64,000 bases of DNA, from assembly GCF_003130255.1 (NCBI RefSeq), contig NZ_NRCN01000001.1, positions 862,501 through 926,500 of the forward strand, given 5' to 3'. The notes beneath the pieces were generated by a model, which saw only the letters and a list, made by a program, of their open reading frames with translations, had not been told where the DNA came from and did not search any database. This document shows, piece by piece, positions 44,503 to 53,038 of this stretch; the stretch's first letter is position 1, and each line of letters begins with the position of its first letter. A program made the translations under genes and the position numbers. This DNA is from Aggregatibacter kilianii (GTDB lineage Bacteria; Pseudomonadota; Gammaproteobacteria; Enterobacterales; Pasteurellaceae).

Positions 44503-44931
44503 TTATCTCTCCTTCGGTAACAACAAGGGTAATGTCAGTACGGAATATAACGCCATACCGCAACTGAATAGTAGCGCAACATCCAAAGCACCGCTACGCA
44601 ACCAAATACCGAAAGTCATTGTTTTTTCAAACAACGTCATATAAACAAAACCTGCTACATTGCTATAACAAAACGCGATAATCGCCGAAATCAGAACAAT
44701 GGCAAATACATTGTAACGAATATAACGATATGCTTTTGCCCACAATGCAATCAGAAATGCCGGAATGGTAGCGACAAAAAAAGTGACATACATATGGAAT
44801 AGCACCAAATCCACAACACCAAACATCTCGTCAGTATTGTCGCTAATACAAACCGCAATGATGGTTCCCAGAATTTGCATGATTAAAGGAAATATAATTA
44901 ATGCTTTTAGATAAGGGTAATTAGACTGCAT
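44503..44931 (-). CDS. Hypothetical inner-membrane protein
   Basis: A 142-residue hydrophobic protein (MQSNYPYLKALIIFPLIMQ...) with four likely membrane segments at about residues 10-27, 42-62, 73-97 and 108-132. It ends in PLLLPKER. I do not recognise the family. The ATG at 44931 follows GGAAAATT; the frame to 44961 extends into the terminator. It is followed by cysQ on the same strand, so the two may be cotranscribed. Confidence 0.65.
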   Translation of the reverse strand: MQSNYPYLKALIIFPLIMQILGTIIAVCISDNTDEMFGVVDLVLFHMYVTFFVATIPAFLIALWAKAYRYIRYNVFAIVLISAIIAFCYSNVAGFVYMTLFEKTMTFGIWLRSGALDVALLFSCGMALYSVLTLPLLLPKER

Positions 44932-44946
44932 AATTTTCCAAAGTAA

Positions 44947-44976
44947 AAAATAGGCTATCAAAAGATAGCCTATTTT
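44947..44976. terminator. Terminator of the OPT transporter gene
   Basis: AAAATAGGCTATC (44947-44959) pairs over 13 bases with GATAGCCTATTTT (44964-44976). On the minus strand it ends in a T run, just after the stop of the OPT-family gene at 44993. Confidence 0.88.
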
Positions 44977-44992
44977 AGATGAAATTACGAGA

Positions 44993-46999
44993 TTAAGCAG
45001 ATTTTTTTGCTCTCAACACGCGAGAGGTGAAAATCAGTACGCCAACAATGAAGACGACCAAACCAAGCACTTCACCAATCGTGCCCCAGTTTTCCAAATT
45101 CAAGGCTAACGGTGCTTCAGAACCGCCTGAGGTAACAGAGGCGGCGATAATAAAGGCTAAAATAACCCCCATTAAGCTCTCACCGACAATTAACCCCGCG
45201 GAGAATAGTGTTCCGAAGCGTTCTGCCCGTTTGCTAACGCCATGATCTCCGGTGCGGGCGGCGTATTTGGCAATATGGCGATTAACCAACCAAGCCAAGA
45301 ATGCCCCGGTCACTACCGGCATATTAATGGACGGCGGTAAGTAGATACCAATCCCTACGGCAAGCACCGGTAAAGCGAAACTTTTGTTACTCACTTTTTT
45401 CAAGAAGCTGTCGATGATAATTAACACGGCCCCCAAACCTACGCCGGTTAAGATGTAAGTCCATTCCAATTTATTGGAGAAAATCCCTTGTGAAATAGTG
45501 GTCATCAACGTCGCTTGCGGTGCGGACAACGCTTGTGACGGATCCATATCCGGGCGCGGTAACGCACCGGTGAAGCCGTATGCGTGGTAAAGGATTTCCA
45601 ATACCGGCGCAATCACTAACGCCCCCACGAAACAACCGATAATCAATGCAACCTGTTGACGCCAAGGAGTAGCTTCCACCAATAAACCGGTTTTTAAGTC
45701 TTGCAGGTTATCGTTAGAAATCGTTGCCGTAGTTAACACGATAGATGCGGTAAACAAGGTAAGTGCGGTCAAAAATTTCTGTCCATCGGCGGTTTCAAAT
45801 AACCCGGAAGCATTCCCGATAGAAACCAACACCAAGGAAATTACGATGACGGAAATAATCCCGATTCCGGAAATCGGACTGGAGGAAGAACCTACAAGTC
45901 CCGCCATATAACCGGAAGCTGCCGCCACGAAGAAACCGATAAACACCGCTAAGAAAGTACAAACCACGACCAACAATAACGCCAATTCAGGAGAAACCGG
46001 AGCAGCGGCAATAAAGTGATGTAACGAAATGACGATTAACGCCACGGTGGCAATTAAAATGTAAATCATGGTTTTTGGTGAAAGGTCAATATCAATACGA
46101 TGTTCCGAAGCCTCTTGTGTACCTTTCAACATACGGAAGGAATGCACCATGCCTTGTACCATTGGTTTCATCAAAATCAATAAGGTCCAAATTGCTGCAA
46201 TCCCGATCGTTCCTACGCCGATAAAACGCACTTTCGTTTTCCACATACTCATGGCATAGCTGACGATAGTCGCATCGGTCGGTATATCACCGGACATGGT
46301 AAAGAACGGCACAGCTAAGCCCCAAGCGAAAAAGGTACCCAACAACATCGCAATACCGCCCACGATACCGATTAAGTAACCGGCACCTAATAATGCTAAA
46401 GAAAAGCCCATCGGAATTTGGAAGACCGCTTTGCCGCCGATGCCGGTAAACCACGCGCTAGCGCCATCTGCCATAACGCGTAAACCATTAGTTAAGAAAG
46501 CCACCGAACCGGCCAATACGCCACCATAAGCAATATCTTTGACGCCACTGTCGCCATCGGTATGATTACCGGCTTTTAAAATTTCCGCAGCTGCAACGCC
46601 CTCCGGATAAGGCAAATCGCTGTTTACCACCATTGCTCGACGCAACGGAATGGTAAATAACACGCCCAACGTACCGCCCGCGGCACAAATCAACATGGTT
46701 TGCCAGAATGGGAAATCTTGCCAATAGCCCATCATCAATAAACCCGGTAAGACAAAAATCACTGAAGATAGCGTCCCCGCAGAAGAAGCCTGCGTTTGCA
46801 CCATGTTATTTTCAAGAATATTGGAACCATGGAAAAATTTGAGAATCGCCATTGAAATCACAGCGGCAGGAATGGAAGACGCAAAGGTCATACCGACTTT
46901 TAGACCTAAATAAACGTTAGATGCGGTAAACAACACCGTAATCAACGCCCCGAGCAACATCCCCCGAAAGGTCAATTCTTTTAAGTTTGTGGATTGCAT
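44993..46999 (-). CDS. OPT-family oligopeptide transporter
   Basis: A 668-residue inner-membrane protein with about 14-16 hydrophobic segments, of the OPT superfamily. Diagnostic segments are the N-terminal ELTFRGMLLGALITVLFTASNVYLGLKVG, DLPYPEGVAAAEILKAG, and SNDNLQDLKTGLLVEATPWRQQ with its NDNLQDLKTG motif. Bacterial members carry peptides or metal-siderophore-like compounds; this one's substrate is unknown. It is monocistronic, divergent from the rclC-like gene across 356 bases. Confidence 0.9.
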   Translation of the reverse strand: MQSTNLKELTFRGMLLGALITVLFTASNVYLGLKVGMTFASSIPAAVISMAILKFFHGSNILENNMVQTQASSAGTLSSVIFVLPGLLMMGYWQDFPFWQTMLICAAGGTLGVLFTIPLRRAMVVNSDLPYPEGVAAAEILKAGNHTDGDSGVKDIAYGGVLAGSVAFLTNGLRVMADGASAWFTGIGGKAVFQIPMGFSLALLGAGYLIGIVGGIAMLLGTFFAWGLAVPFFTMSGDIPTDATIVSYAMSMWKTKVRFIGVGTIGIAAIWTLLILMKPMVQGMVHSFRMLKGTQEASEHRIDIDLSPKTMIYILIATVALIVISLHHFIAAAPVSPELALLLVVVCTFLAVFIGFFVAAASGYMAGLVGSSSSPISGIGIISVIVISLVLVSIGNASGLFETADGQKFLTALTLFTASIVLTTATISNDNLQDLKTGLLVEATPWRQQVALIIGCFVGALVIAPVLEILYHAYGFTGALPRPDMDPSQALSAPQATLMTTISQGIFSNKLEWTYILTGVGLGAVLIIIDSFLKKVSNKSFALPVLAVGIGIYLPPSINMPVVTGAFLAWLVNRHIAKYAARTGDHGVSKRAERFGTLFSAGLIVGESLMGVILAFIIAASVTSGGSEAPLALNLENWGTIGEVLGLVVFIVGVLIFTSRVLRAKKSA

Positions 47000-47355
47000 A
47001 ACATTACCTATATTTTCATTAAAACTGCGCTACCATGGCAAAAAATCGCTGAATAATCAAGATTCATTCGGTTTATTTTGCTTAAATTGGATTTTATTTA
47101 AATATCAATCGTATTTTTAAACCGTTTACAATGCTAATCCGCTTTATTACAGACTATTGAATAGCAAAGCTATCTTCCTAACGTCGTTATAATCTCAAAT
47201 TTATCTGATTTAGTCTCAATCATAAAAAATAGCGAATCCTATCAAATTATTTATTTTTAATATCCGATATAGTTCGCCGACCTATCCATTTAGGTAAATA
47301 ACCACTCAAGGTTTTGTATCATCTGCTTAATTATGAAGTTCTATGAGGCTAAGAA
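47000..47355. other. Intergenic region between the OPT transporter and the rclC-like gene
   Basis: This 356-base, AT-rich gap between divergent genes must hold both promoters and probably the RclR operator. I see no convincing terminator, repeat or USS in it, and no dominant promoter match. Confidence 0.5.
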
Positions 47356-47982
47356 ATGAACGCATTAGTTGAATTACTCGCAAAAATTGTTGCCCCAATG
47401 CAACGCCAATTTATTAACTTTATACGCATCGCCATTTGTATCGTTATGGTATGGATTGGCGGGTTAAAAGTCTGTCAATATGAAGCAGACGGTATTGCTC
47501 ATTTTGTTTCGAATAATCCATTTTTAAGTTTCCTCTATAAAAACGGACCGAATTTAGTACAAAATGATAAAGGCGAATTAGTAAAAGAATATACCCTTTA
47601 TAAAAATCCCGAAGGTAAAATGGTGGCGAAAAATATTGAGTGGCATAAAGCTAACGGCACCTATACTGCATCTTATATTATCGGCGCTATGATTGTGACC
47701 ATCGGGTTATTAACATTGGCAGGGATCTGGTCTCCAACCTTAGGGCTATTCGGCGGTTTGCTAACGTTCGGTATGTCCATCGTGACCTTGTCGTTCCTCA
47801 TTTTCACGCCGGAAACTTGGGTGCCTAATTTAGGCGGCGATTTGCCTACACCAAATTACGGCTTTCCATATTTATCCGCTGCGGGACGGCTGATTATTAA
47901 AGATATTATTATGATGGCGGGGGGATTAGTTGCCGCTGCCGAATGTGCGAATCGCTACTTAAAATATAAAACATCCGTCTAA
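47356..47982 (+). CDS. YkgB/RclC family inner-membrane protein (DUF417)
   Basis: A 208-residue DUF417 protein with four membrane helices. Typical blocks are RIAICIVMVWIGGLKVCQYEADGIAHFVSNNPFLSF, ASYIIGAMIVTIGLLTLAGIWSPTLG and FPYLSAAGRLIIKDIIMMAGG. E. coli RclC (YkgB), in the rclABC operon, contributes to survival of hypochlorous acid. An RclR-like regulator follows 76 bases downstream, supporting the same role here, although rclA and rclB are not in the window. Confidence 0.85.
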   Translation: MNALVELLAKIVAPMQRQFINFIRIAICIVMVWIGGLKVCQYEADGIAHFVSNNPFLSFLYKNGPNLVQNDKGELVKEYTLYKNPEGKMVAKNIEWHKANGTYTASYIIGAMIVTIGLLTLAGIWSPTLGLFGGLLTFGMSIVTLSFLIFTPETWVPNLGGDLPTPNYGFPYLSAAGRLIIKDIIMMAGGLVAAAECANRYLKYKTSV

Positions 47983-48058
47983 TTAAAAAGCCTATATGAA
48001 GCTTATCACTCTGTGATAGGCTTCTTAGCTTGTTATTTTAATCAGGAGAAAATAGAAC

Positions 48059-48940
48059 ATGGATTATTTAGATCAGCTTGTCCGACAGTCAGGTATTGAG
48101 GGAAAAATCAATATCCTCTGTCGTTTTCAAGGTGACTGGCTAATCCATCATAAACAGGAACCGAATTTAATCGGCAGATTTCATATTGTGTCACAAGGTA
48201 CATGTCAAATTCGGCTGAAAGATCAAACCTACCATCTCAAACCGGGCGATGTCGTCTTCCTGCCCTACGGAGAAGAACATATTATTTATCATGGTGCCGA
48301 CACAGAAACACAAATTACAGAAACCACACAAGGTGTTTTCACATTGCATCGCAATAGTTCAAACGAATCCGGTGATTTTGAAATGTTTTGCGGTTATTTC
48401 CGTTATTTAAACGTTGCGCAAAGTTTACTGTTTAATTTACCGCACTGGCATCTTGCCGGAAATAACGACTCCATCATGGCCTTACTGAAGTTATTGCGCA
48501 AAGAAACAGAAGATAACCTCGGCAATGAAGTTGTCGTCGATGCTTTATGCAACATTCTTTTCACTTATTTGATCAGAGATTACCTTCAACACCATCAGGT
48601 TAATCAAGGCATTCTCGGCGCATTACAGGACAAGCGCTTAAAAAATGCCGTGAACGCCATCATAGCCAATCCTGAAGAAAGCTGGAGCATGGAAGTCTTA
48701 GCAGAAAGTTGCGCCATGTCCCGCGCCAATTTTATTCGTGCGTTTAAACAAAAAACCGGGATTTTGCCCGGTAAATTTCTGACTATAATGCGAATGAACA
48801 TGGCAGGAATGTTGCTAAAAAACACGAAAAAACCGATTAGCGTGATTGCCTCGGAGGTAGGCTACCAATCAGACACCCACTTTACCAAAGTCTTCAAATC
48901 GTATTACGGCATTTCCCCAGGGAAATACCGATTAATATAA
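48059..48940 (+). CDS. AraC-family regulator resembling the hypochlorite sensor RclR
   Basis: A 293-residue AraC/XylS regulator. The N-terminal cupin domain (LKPGDVVFLPYGEEHIIYHG) precedes two helix-turn-helix motifs (WSMEVLAESCAMSRANFIRAFKQKTG; ISVIASEVGYQSDTHFTKVFKSYYGISPGKYR). It is collinear with E. coli RclR, whose Cys21 and Cys89 sense HOCl. Cys21 is conserved here (INILC), and the second Cys lies in FCGYFR at residue 111 after a longer loop. It likely activates the upstream rclC-like gene. AGGAGAAAATA precedes the start. Confidence 0.83.
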   Translation: MDYLDQLVRQSGIEGKINILCRFQGDWLIHHKQEPNLIGRFHIVSQGTCQIRLKDQTYHLKPGDVVFLPYGEEHIIYHGADTETQITETTQGVFTLHRNSSNESGDFEMFCGYFRYLNVAQSLLFNLPHWHLAGNNDSIMALLKLLRKETEDNLGNEVVVDALCNILFTYLIRDYLQHHQVNQGILGALQDKRLKNAVNAIIANPEESWSMEVLAESCAMSRANFIRAFKQKTGILPGKFLTIMRMNMAGMLLKNTKKPISVIASEVGYQSDTHFTKVFKSYYGISPGKYRLI

Positions 48941-48960
48941 CCACCGATTTATTTGTTAAC

Positions 48961-49512
48961 TCACGCTTTTCGTTGCAAATAATCTCTGAGGCAATAAAGT
49001 GCGGTCAGATTTCTCGCTTCATTAAACGTGGAGTCGGCAATTAATTCGTCTATTTTCGCTACAGGGAAACGCACTAATTGCAAGGGTTCCGGCTCATCAC
49101 CCTCCAATTTGCTCGGATAAAAATCCGTGGCAAGTAAAATATGCATCGGGTTATTCATAAAACTGACAGACGTATTAATAGTACGTAAATGCACCCATTT
49201 TCTTGCGCCCAACCCAATTTCTTCCTGCAATTCCCGATTGGCGCTTTGCTCCGGCGTTTCGCCCGCATCCATTCTCCCTTTTACAAAACCCAGTTCATAA
49301 TTTTCCGTCCCTACGGCATATTCACGTACCAGCAATAAATCGTCACCATCAATGGCAACCACCATCACTGCCGCGTACTTACCGGGACGAAATCGTTCAT
49401 AAGTACGACACTCGCCATTGGCGAATTTTAAATCTACCGATTGAATCTCAAAAATAGTTGATTTTGCTATGGTTTTTATATTTAAAAGCTGCGGTTTTAT
49501 TAAGTCGCTCAT
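48961..49512 (-). CDS. nudE: ADP compounds hydrolase NudE
   Basis: Nudix hydrolase for ADP-ribose, NADH and Ap3A-type compounds. The Nudix box is GRMDAGETPEQSANRELQEEIG (pattern G.5E.7RE.EE.G, all key residues present). EYAVGTENYELGF and SKLEGDEPEPLQLVRFP match E. coli NudE, as does the length (183 against 186). It converges on the araC-like gene and diverges from the yrfG-like gene. Confidence 0.92.
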   Translation of the reverse strand: MSDLIKPQLLNIKTIAKSTIFEIQSVDLKFANGECRTYERFRPGKYAAVMVVAIDGDDLLLVREYAVGTENYELGFVKGRMDAGETPEQSANRELQEEIGLGARKWVHLRTINTSVSFMNNPMHILLATDFYPSKLEGDEPEPLQLVRFPVAKIDELIADSTFNEARNLTALYCLRDYLQRKA

Positions 49513-49591
49513 ACTACATTCCTGATTTTACAAACGTCTAAAATGGCGATACCATACCCCACTATTTGCACAAAGAAAAGGAACGGCACGA

Positions 49592-50251
49592 ATGAATCGA
49601 AAAAAATTAAATTGGCAGGCAATTGATACCGTAATTTTGGACTTAGACGGTACGCTAATTGATCTTTATTTCGACCATCGTTTTTGGAAAAACGTGGTGC
49701 CACAGGCCTATGCACAAAAATTTAATCTCTCGGTGGAACAAAGTCGCGAACTAATTCACCATCGTTATCAACAAGTGGAATTCAGCATGCAATGGTATTG
49801 CATTGATTTTTGGGAAGAAAGCCTGAATTTACCCTTGCGGGAATTGATGCAACAACAGCGTGAATACATCAAAGTGCGGTCGGATGTTTATCCGTTTTTA
49901 CAAGCCGCCCGCGAGCGCCGCAAAAAATTAATTCTGCTGACCGACAGTCACCCGTTCAGTTTAGAAGAAAAATTAAAACACTGCGATTTAGCACCACACT
50001 TTGACTTGTTGCTTTCCAGCCATCAGTTTAACGCGCCGAAAGTGGAGCAATCCCTGTGGCACAGCTTGCAACAATTCTCGCCGTTTGATCCGCAACGCAC
50101 CTTATTTATTGACGATACGGAACCCGTGTTGGACAGCGCCAAACAATTCGGCATCGCTTATACCATCGGCGTAGAAAACCCCGACAGCACATTATCAGAT
50201 AAAACCTTCGCCCGTCATTTCTCGGTAAAAAACTACCGCACTTTGATTTAA
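49592..50251 (+). CDS. yrfG: GMP/IMP nucleotidase YrfG (HAD superfamily)
   Basis: A 219-residue HAD phosphatase with nucleophile motif ILDLDGTLIDLYFD, motif II LLTDSH and motif IV LFIDDTEPVLDSA. YrfG of E. coli dephosphorylates purine nucleoside monophosphates. A USS is embedded in the reading frame (IKVRSD). The next gene, hslR, begins 13 bases on, the same yrfG-hslR-hslO order as in E. coli. Confidence 0.9.
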   Translation: MNRKKLNWQAIDTVILDLDGTLIDLYFDHRFWKNVVPQAYAQKFNLSVEQSRELIHHRYQQVEFSMQWYCIDFWEESLNLPLRELMQQQREYIKVRSDVYPFLQAARERRKKLILLTDSHPFSLEEKLKHCDLAPHFDLLLSSHQFNAPKVEQSLWHSLQQFSPFDPQRTLFIDDTEPVLDSAKQFGIAYTIGVENPDSTLSDKTFARHFSVKNYRTLI

Positions 50252-50264
50252 CGGAACGGCATAC

Positions 50265-50678
50265 ATGGCAAAACATCAACCCACTGAAGAAAAAGACCCG
50301 GTTCGTCTAGACAAATGGCTCTGGGCGGCGCGTTTTTACAAAACCCGTACGCTCGCTAAAGAGATGATTGACGGCGGCAAAGTGCATTACAACGGGCAAC
50401 GTACCAAACCGAACAAAATAGTGGAAGTAGGTGCCACCCTCAAATTACGCCAAGGCAACGAGGAAAAAGAAGTGGTGATTTTAGCCTTATCCGCCCAACG
50501 TCGTGGCGCACCTGAAGCCCAGTTGCTTTATCGCGAAACGGAACAAAGCCTTACCAATCGTGAAAAACTTGCAATGGCGCGTAAAATGAACGCCCTTTCG
50601 ATGCCGCATCCCGATCGTCGCCCCGACAAAAAAGAACGTCGCGATTTACTCAAATTTAAACATCAACAGCAAGATTAA
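50265..50678 (+). CDS. hslR: Ribosome-associated heat-shock protein Hsp15
   Basis: A 137-residue S4-domain RNA-binding protein that rescues stalled 50S subunits carrying nascent peptidyl-tRNA. The S4 motif VRLDKWLWAARFYKTRTLAKEMIDGGKVHYNG fills the N-terminal half, with a basic C-terminal tail (RRPDKKERRDLLKFKHQQ). It is the middle gene of yrfG-hslR-hslO; hslO begins 65 bases downstream. Confidence 0.94.
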   Translation: MAKHQPTEEKDPVRLDKWLWAARFYKTRTLAKEMIDGGKVHYNGQRTKPNKIVEVGATLKLRQGNEEKEVVILALSAQRRGAPEAQLLYRETEQSLTNREKLAMARKMNALSMPHPDRRPDKKERRDLLKFKHQQQD

Positions 50679-50743
50679 CCGCACGCCTTGTAATGGCCGC
50701 AAACGCCCTTATATTTGAGCGAACAATATTCATTAGGAACAAC

Positions 50744-51625
50744 ATGATGACAAATTACACACAAGACAATGACCAACTTTATCGTTATCTCTTTAAAGGT
50801 CGCGCCGTGCGCGGTGAATGGGTTCGCCTGAACCAGGCCTTCAACGACACGTTAAACACCCATCATTATCCACAAGCCGTACGCAATTTATTGGGCGAAA
50901 TGATGGTCGCCACCAGCCTACTCACTGCCACCTTAAAATTTAACGGCAACATTACCGTGCAAATTCAAGGCGATGGCCCGTTAAAACTCGCTCTCGTCAA
51001 CGGCGACGACCAACAACGCATACGCGCCCTTGCCCGTCTGCAAGGTGATATCCAAGACGGCATGAGCCTACATGAAATGATCGGCAAAGGTGTTTTAGTC
51101 ATAACCATCGCCCCACAAGAAGGCGAGCGTTATCAAGGAGTTGTGCCTTTAGATAAACCGACCATTACCGAATGTTTGGAAGAGTATTTTATCCGCTCCG
51201 AACAACTACAAACCCAACTTATCATTCGCACCGGCGAATACCAAGGCCAACCGGTAGCGGCAGGCATGCTATTACAAATCGTACCGGATGGTTCCGGCTC
51301 ACCGGAAGATTTTGAGCATTTGGCAACCTTAACTGCCACGATCAAAGACGAAGAAATTTTTGGCTTAACCGCCGAAGAACTGCTTTATCGCTTATACCAC
51401 GAAGAAATCGTCGAACTCTTCCCGGCACAAGCAGTTCATTTCTATTGCGGTTGCTCCCAAGACCGTTCCGGCGCAGCGTTATTGCTCATTTCCGACGAAG
51501 AAATCGAACAAATCCTTGCAGAACACAATGGCAGCATCGATATGCAATGCGAATGCTGCGGCACCCATTATTTATTCAATAAAGAAGCGATTGCGAAGTT
51601 GAAAGAATCCGCTTCCGGAATTTAA
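50744..51625 (+). CDS. hslO: Redox-regulated molecular chaperone Hsp33
   Basis: Cytoplasmic holdase activated by oxidants, including HOCl. The zinc/redox centre is intact: HFYCGCSQDR then MQCECCGTHYLF (CxC and CxxC). N-terminal QLYRYLFKGRAVRGEWVRL is typical. I start at 50744 (MMTNYTQ), after AGGAACAAC; the frame from 50693 adds a spurious 17 residues. Length 293, as in other Pasteurellaceae. It ends the yrfG-hslR-hslO group. Confidence 0.95.
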   Translation: MMTNYTQDNDQLYRYLFKGRAVRGEWVRLNQAFNDTLNTHHYPQAVRNLLGEMMVATSLLTATLKFNGNITVQIQGDGPLKLALVNGDDQQRIRALARLQGDIQDGMSLHEMIGKGVLVITIAPQEGERYQGVVPLDKPTITECLEEYFIRSEQLQTQLIIRTGEYQGQPVAAGMLLQIVPDGSGSPEDFEHLATLTATIKDEEIFGLTAEELLYRLYHEEIVELFPAQAVHFYCGCSQDRSGAALLLISDEEIEQILAEHNGSIDMQCECCGTHYLFNKEAIAKLKESASGI

Positions 51626-51630
51626 AAAGA

Positions 51631-51655
51631 AAGCGACCTGATAAGGTCGCTTTTT
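51631..51655 (+). terminator. Terminator after hslO
   Basis: AAGCGACC (51631-51638) pairs with GGTCGCTT (51645-51652) and is followed by more T residues. Confidence 0.88.
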
Positions 51656-51674
51656 GGTTTATGTCATAAACCAA

Positions 51675-52946
51675 TTAATGGCTTAATAAGCGTTGCATCA
51701 TGCCGACATAAATATTTACCCCGGTAAGTAATTGTTTCTCGTCAAAATCAAATTCTGCCTGATGATGTCCCGCAGTACGATCAGCACCAAGGATAAAATA
51801 AATAGCTTTGCCTCCATGCTCCTGTACTCGACGACCTAACACCGTTGCATCTTCACTTGCATTGAATGGGTAATCATCTTTCACTTCGTGTACCTGTGGC
51901 TGTTGTAACGCAATCTCCTCAACCAATTTCACTAATTCAAGATCATTTACCATATCCACGGCCTCACCCGTGATTTCCGTTTCATACGCTACATCAAAAC
52001 CGATGGCTATCCCCTTAGCAATTTGTATAACCTGTTGGGTCATATACTCATTAATCGCTTTATTTTCACCGCGTACTTCCAATTGAAGTCGGGCAAAACT
52101 TGGAATCACATTCCGCCCTTCACCGGCTTGTAATACACCTACGTTAATACGGGACATCCCATCTCCATGGCGGGCGATACCATGTAATTGCGTCACCGCA
52201 TGCGCTGCAGCCAAAAGTGCGTTACGACCAAGATGGGGCGCAGCACCGGCATGAGCCGGTTTACCTTGATAGCGAATGTCGATTTTTGACGTAGAAAGAA
52301 AATTGCGCGGATTAGAAACAACGGTTCCGCTATCAGCACAAAAACCAATATGTGAACTAAGGAAATAATCCGCATCATCTACTATGCCACTGGCAGCGAT
52401 AGCCGCGGCACCCCGCACACCTTCTTCCGCAGGCTGAAAGACGATTTTAATTTTACCGTTCAGTTTATCTTTATTCTGTGCAGCCCATAAGGCGACACCT
52501 AAACCGATAGTAATATGACTGTCGTGTCCGCAGGCGTGCATGAGGCCTTCATTTAACGATGCGAATCCCTCTTTATTCGGAAGATGATCAGGCGATTTGC
52601 TTTCGTCTACATTAACGCAGTCAATATCAAAGCGTAATGCCACGGTTTTGCCCGGTCGTCCTGTATCAAGAAGGGCAACACAACCGGTGTACTGCTCCAT
52701 TTTATCCAACCATTTTTGATTGGCACCATATTCTATGGCGCGCACCAGTGCCTTTTCTACCAAAATGTTATTGCGTCCGCGCACAAAGTCCCGATGAATA
52801 ATTTGACTCCCCAATAAAATCTCAAATCCCATGCTTTCAAGATAATCTGCAATACGGGTGGTGGTCCAAAATTCAGTCCAACCTTCCTCCGGGAAACGAT
52901 GGAACTCACGACGCCATTTCACTAACTGAGCATAATCCAATATCAT
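51675..52946 (-). CDS. M20-family amidohydrolase resembling p-aminobenzoyl-glutamate hydrolase subunit A
   Basis: A 423-residue metallopeptidase-fold hydrolase, collinear with E. coli AbgA: WRREFHRFPEEGWTEF, ALRFDIDCVNVDES, MHACGHDSHITIGLG with metal ligands, FQPAEEGVRGAAA, and a C-terminal TAGHHQAEFDFDE. Expected activity is cleavage of aminoacyl-type amides. AbgA normally pairs with AbgB and AbgT; here the partner is a DcuC-type carrier, so the substrate is open. The ATG at 52946 follows AAGGAG. Confidence 0.83.
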   Translation of the reverse strand: MILDYAQLVKWRREFHRFPEEGWTEFWTTTRIADYLESMGFEILLGSQIIHRDFVRGRNNILVEKALVRAIEYGANQKWLDKMEQYTGCVALLDTGRPGKTVALRFDIDCVNVDESKSPDHLPNKEGFASLNEGLMHACGHDSHITIGLGVALWAAQNKDKLNGKIKIVFQPAEEGVRGAAAIAASGIVDDADYFLSSHIGFCADSGTVVSNPRNFLSTSKIDIRYQGKPAHAGAAPHLGRNALLAAAHAVTQLHGIARHGDGMSRINVGVLQAGEGRNVIPSFARLQLEVRGENKAINEYMTQQVIQIAKGIAIGFDVAYETEITGEAVDMVNDLELVKLVEEIALQQPQVHEVKDDYPFNASEDATVLGRRVQEHGGKAIYFILGADRTAGHHQAEFDFDEKQLLTGVNIYVGMMQRLLSH

Positions 52947-52985
52947 GATGAACTCCTTCATTAAGAAAAAACAGTCTGAAAACCC

Positions 52986-53022
52986 ACCGCACTTTTATAC
53001 AAACAATCAGAAAAAGTGCGGT
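52986..53022. terminator. Inverted USS pair between carrier and amidohydrolase genes
   Basis: ACCGCACTTTT (52986-52996) and AAAAGTGCGGT (53012-53022) form an 11-bp stem. T runs are short (CCCTTTTG on the plus strand, GGGTTTTC on the minus strand), so termination may be partial and leave the two leftward genes linked. Confidence 0.55.
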
Positions 53023-53038
53023 CCCTTTTGATAACGTT

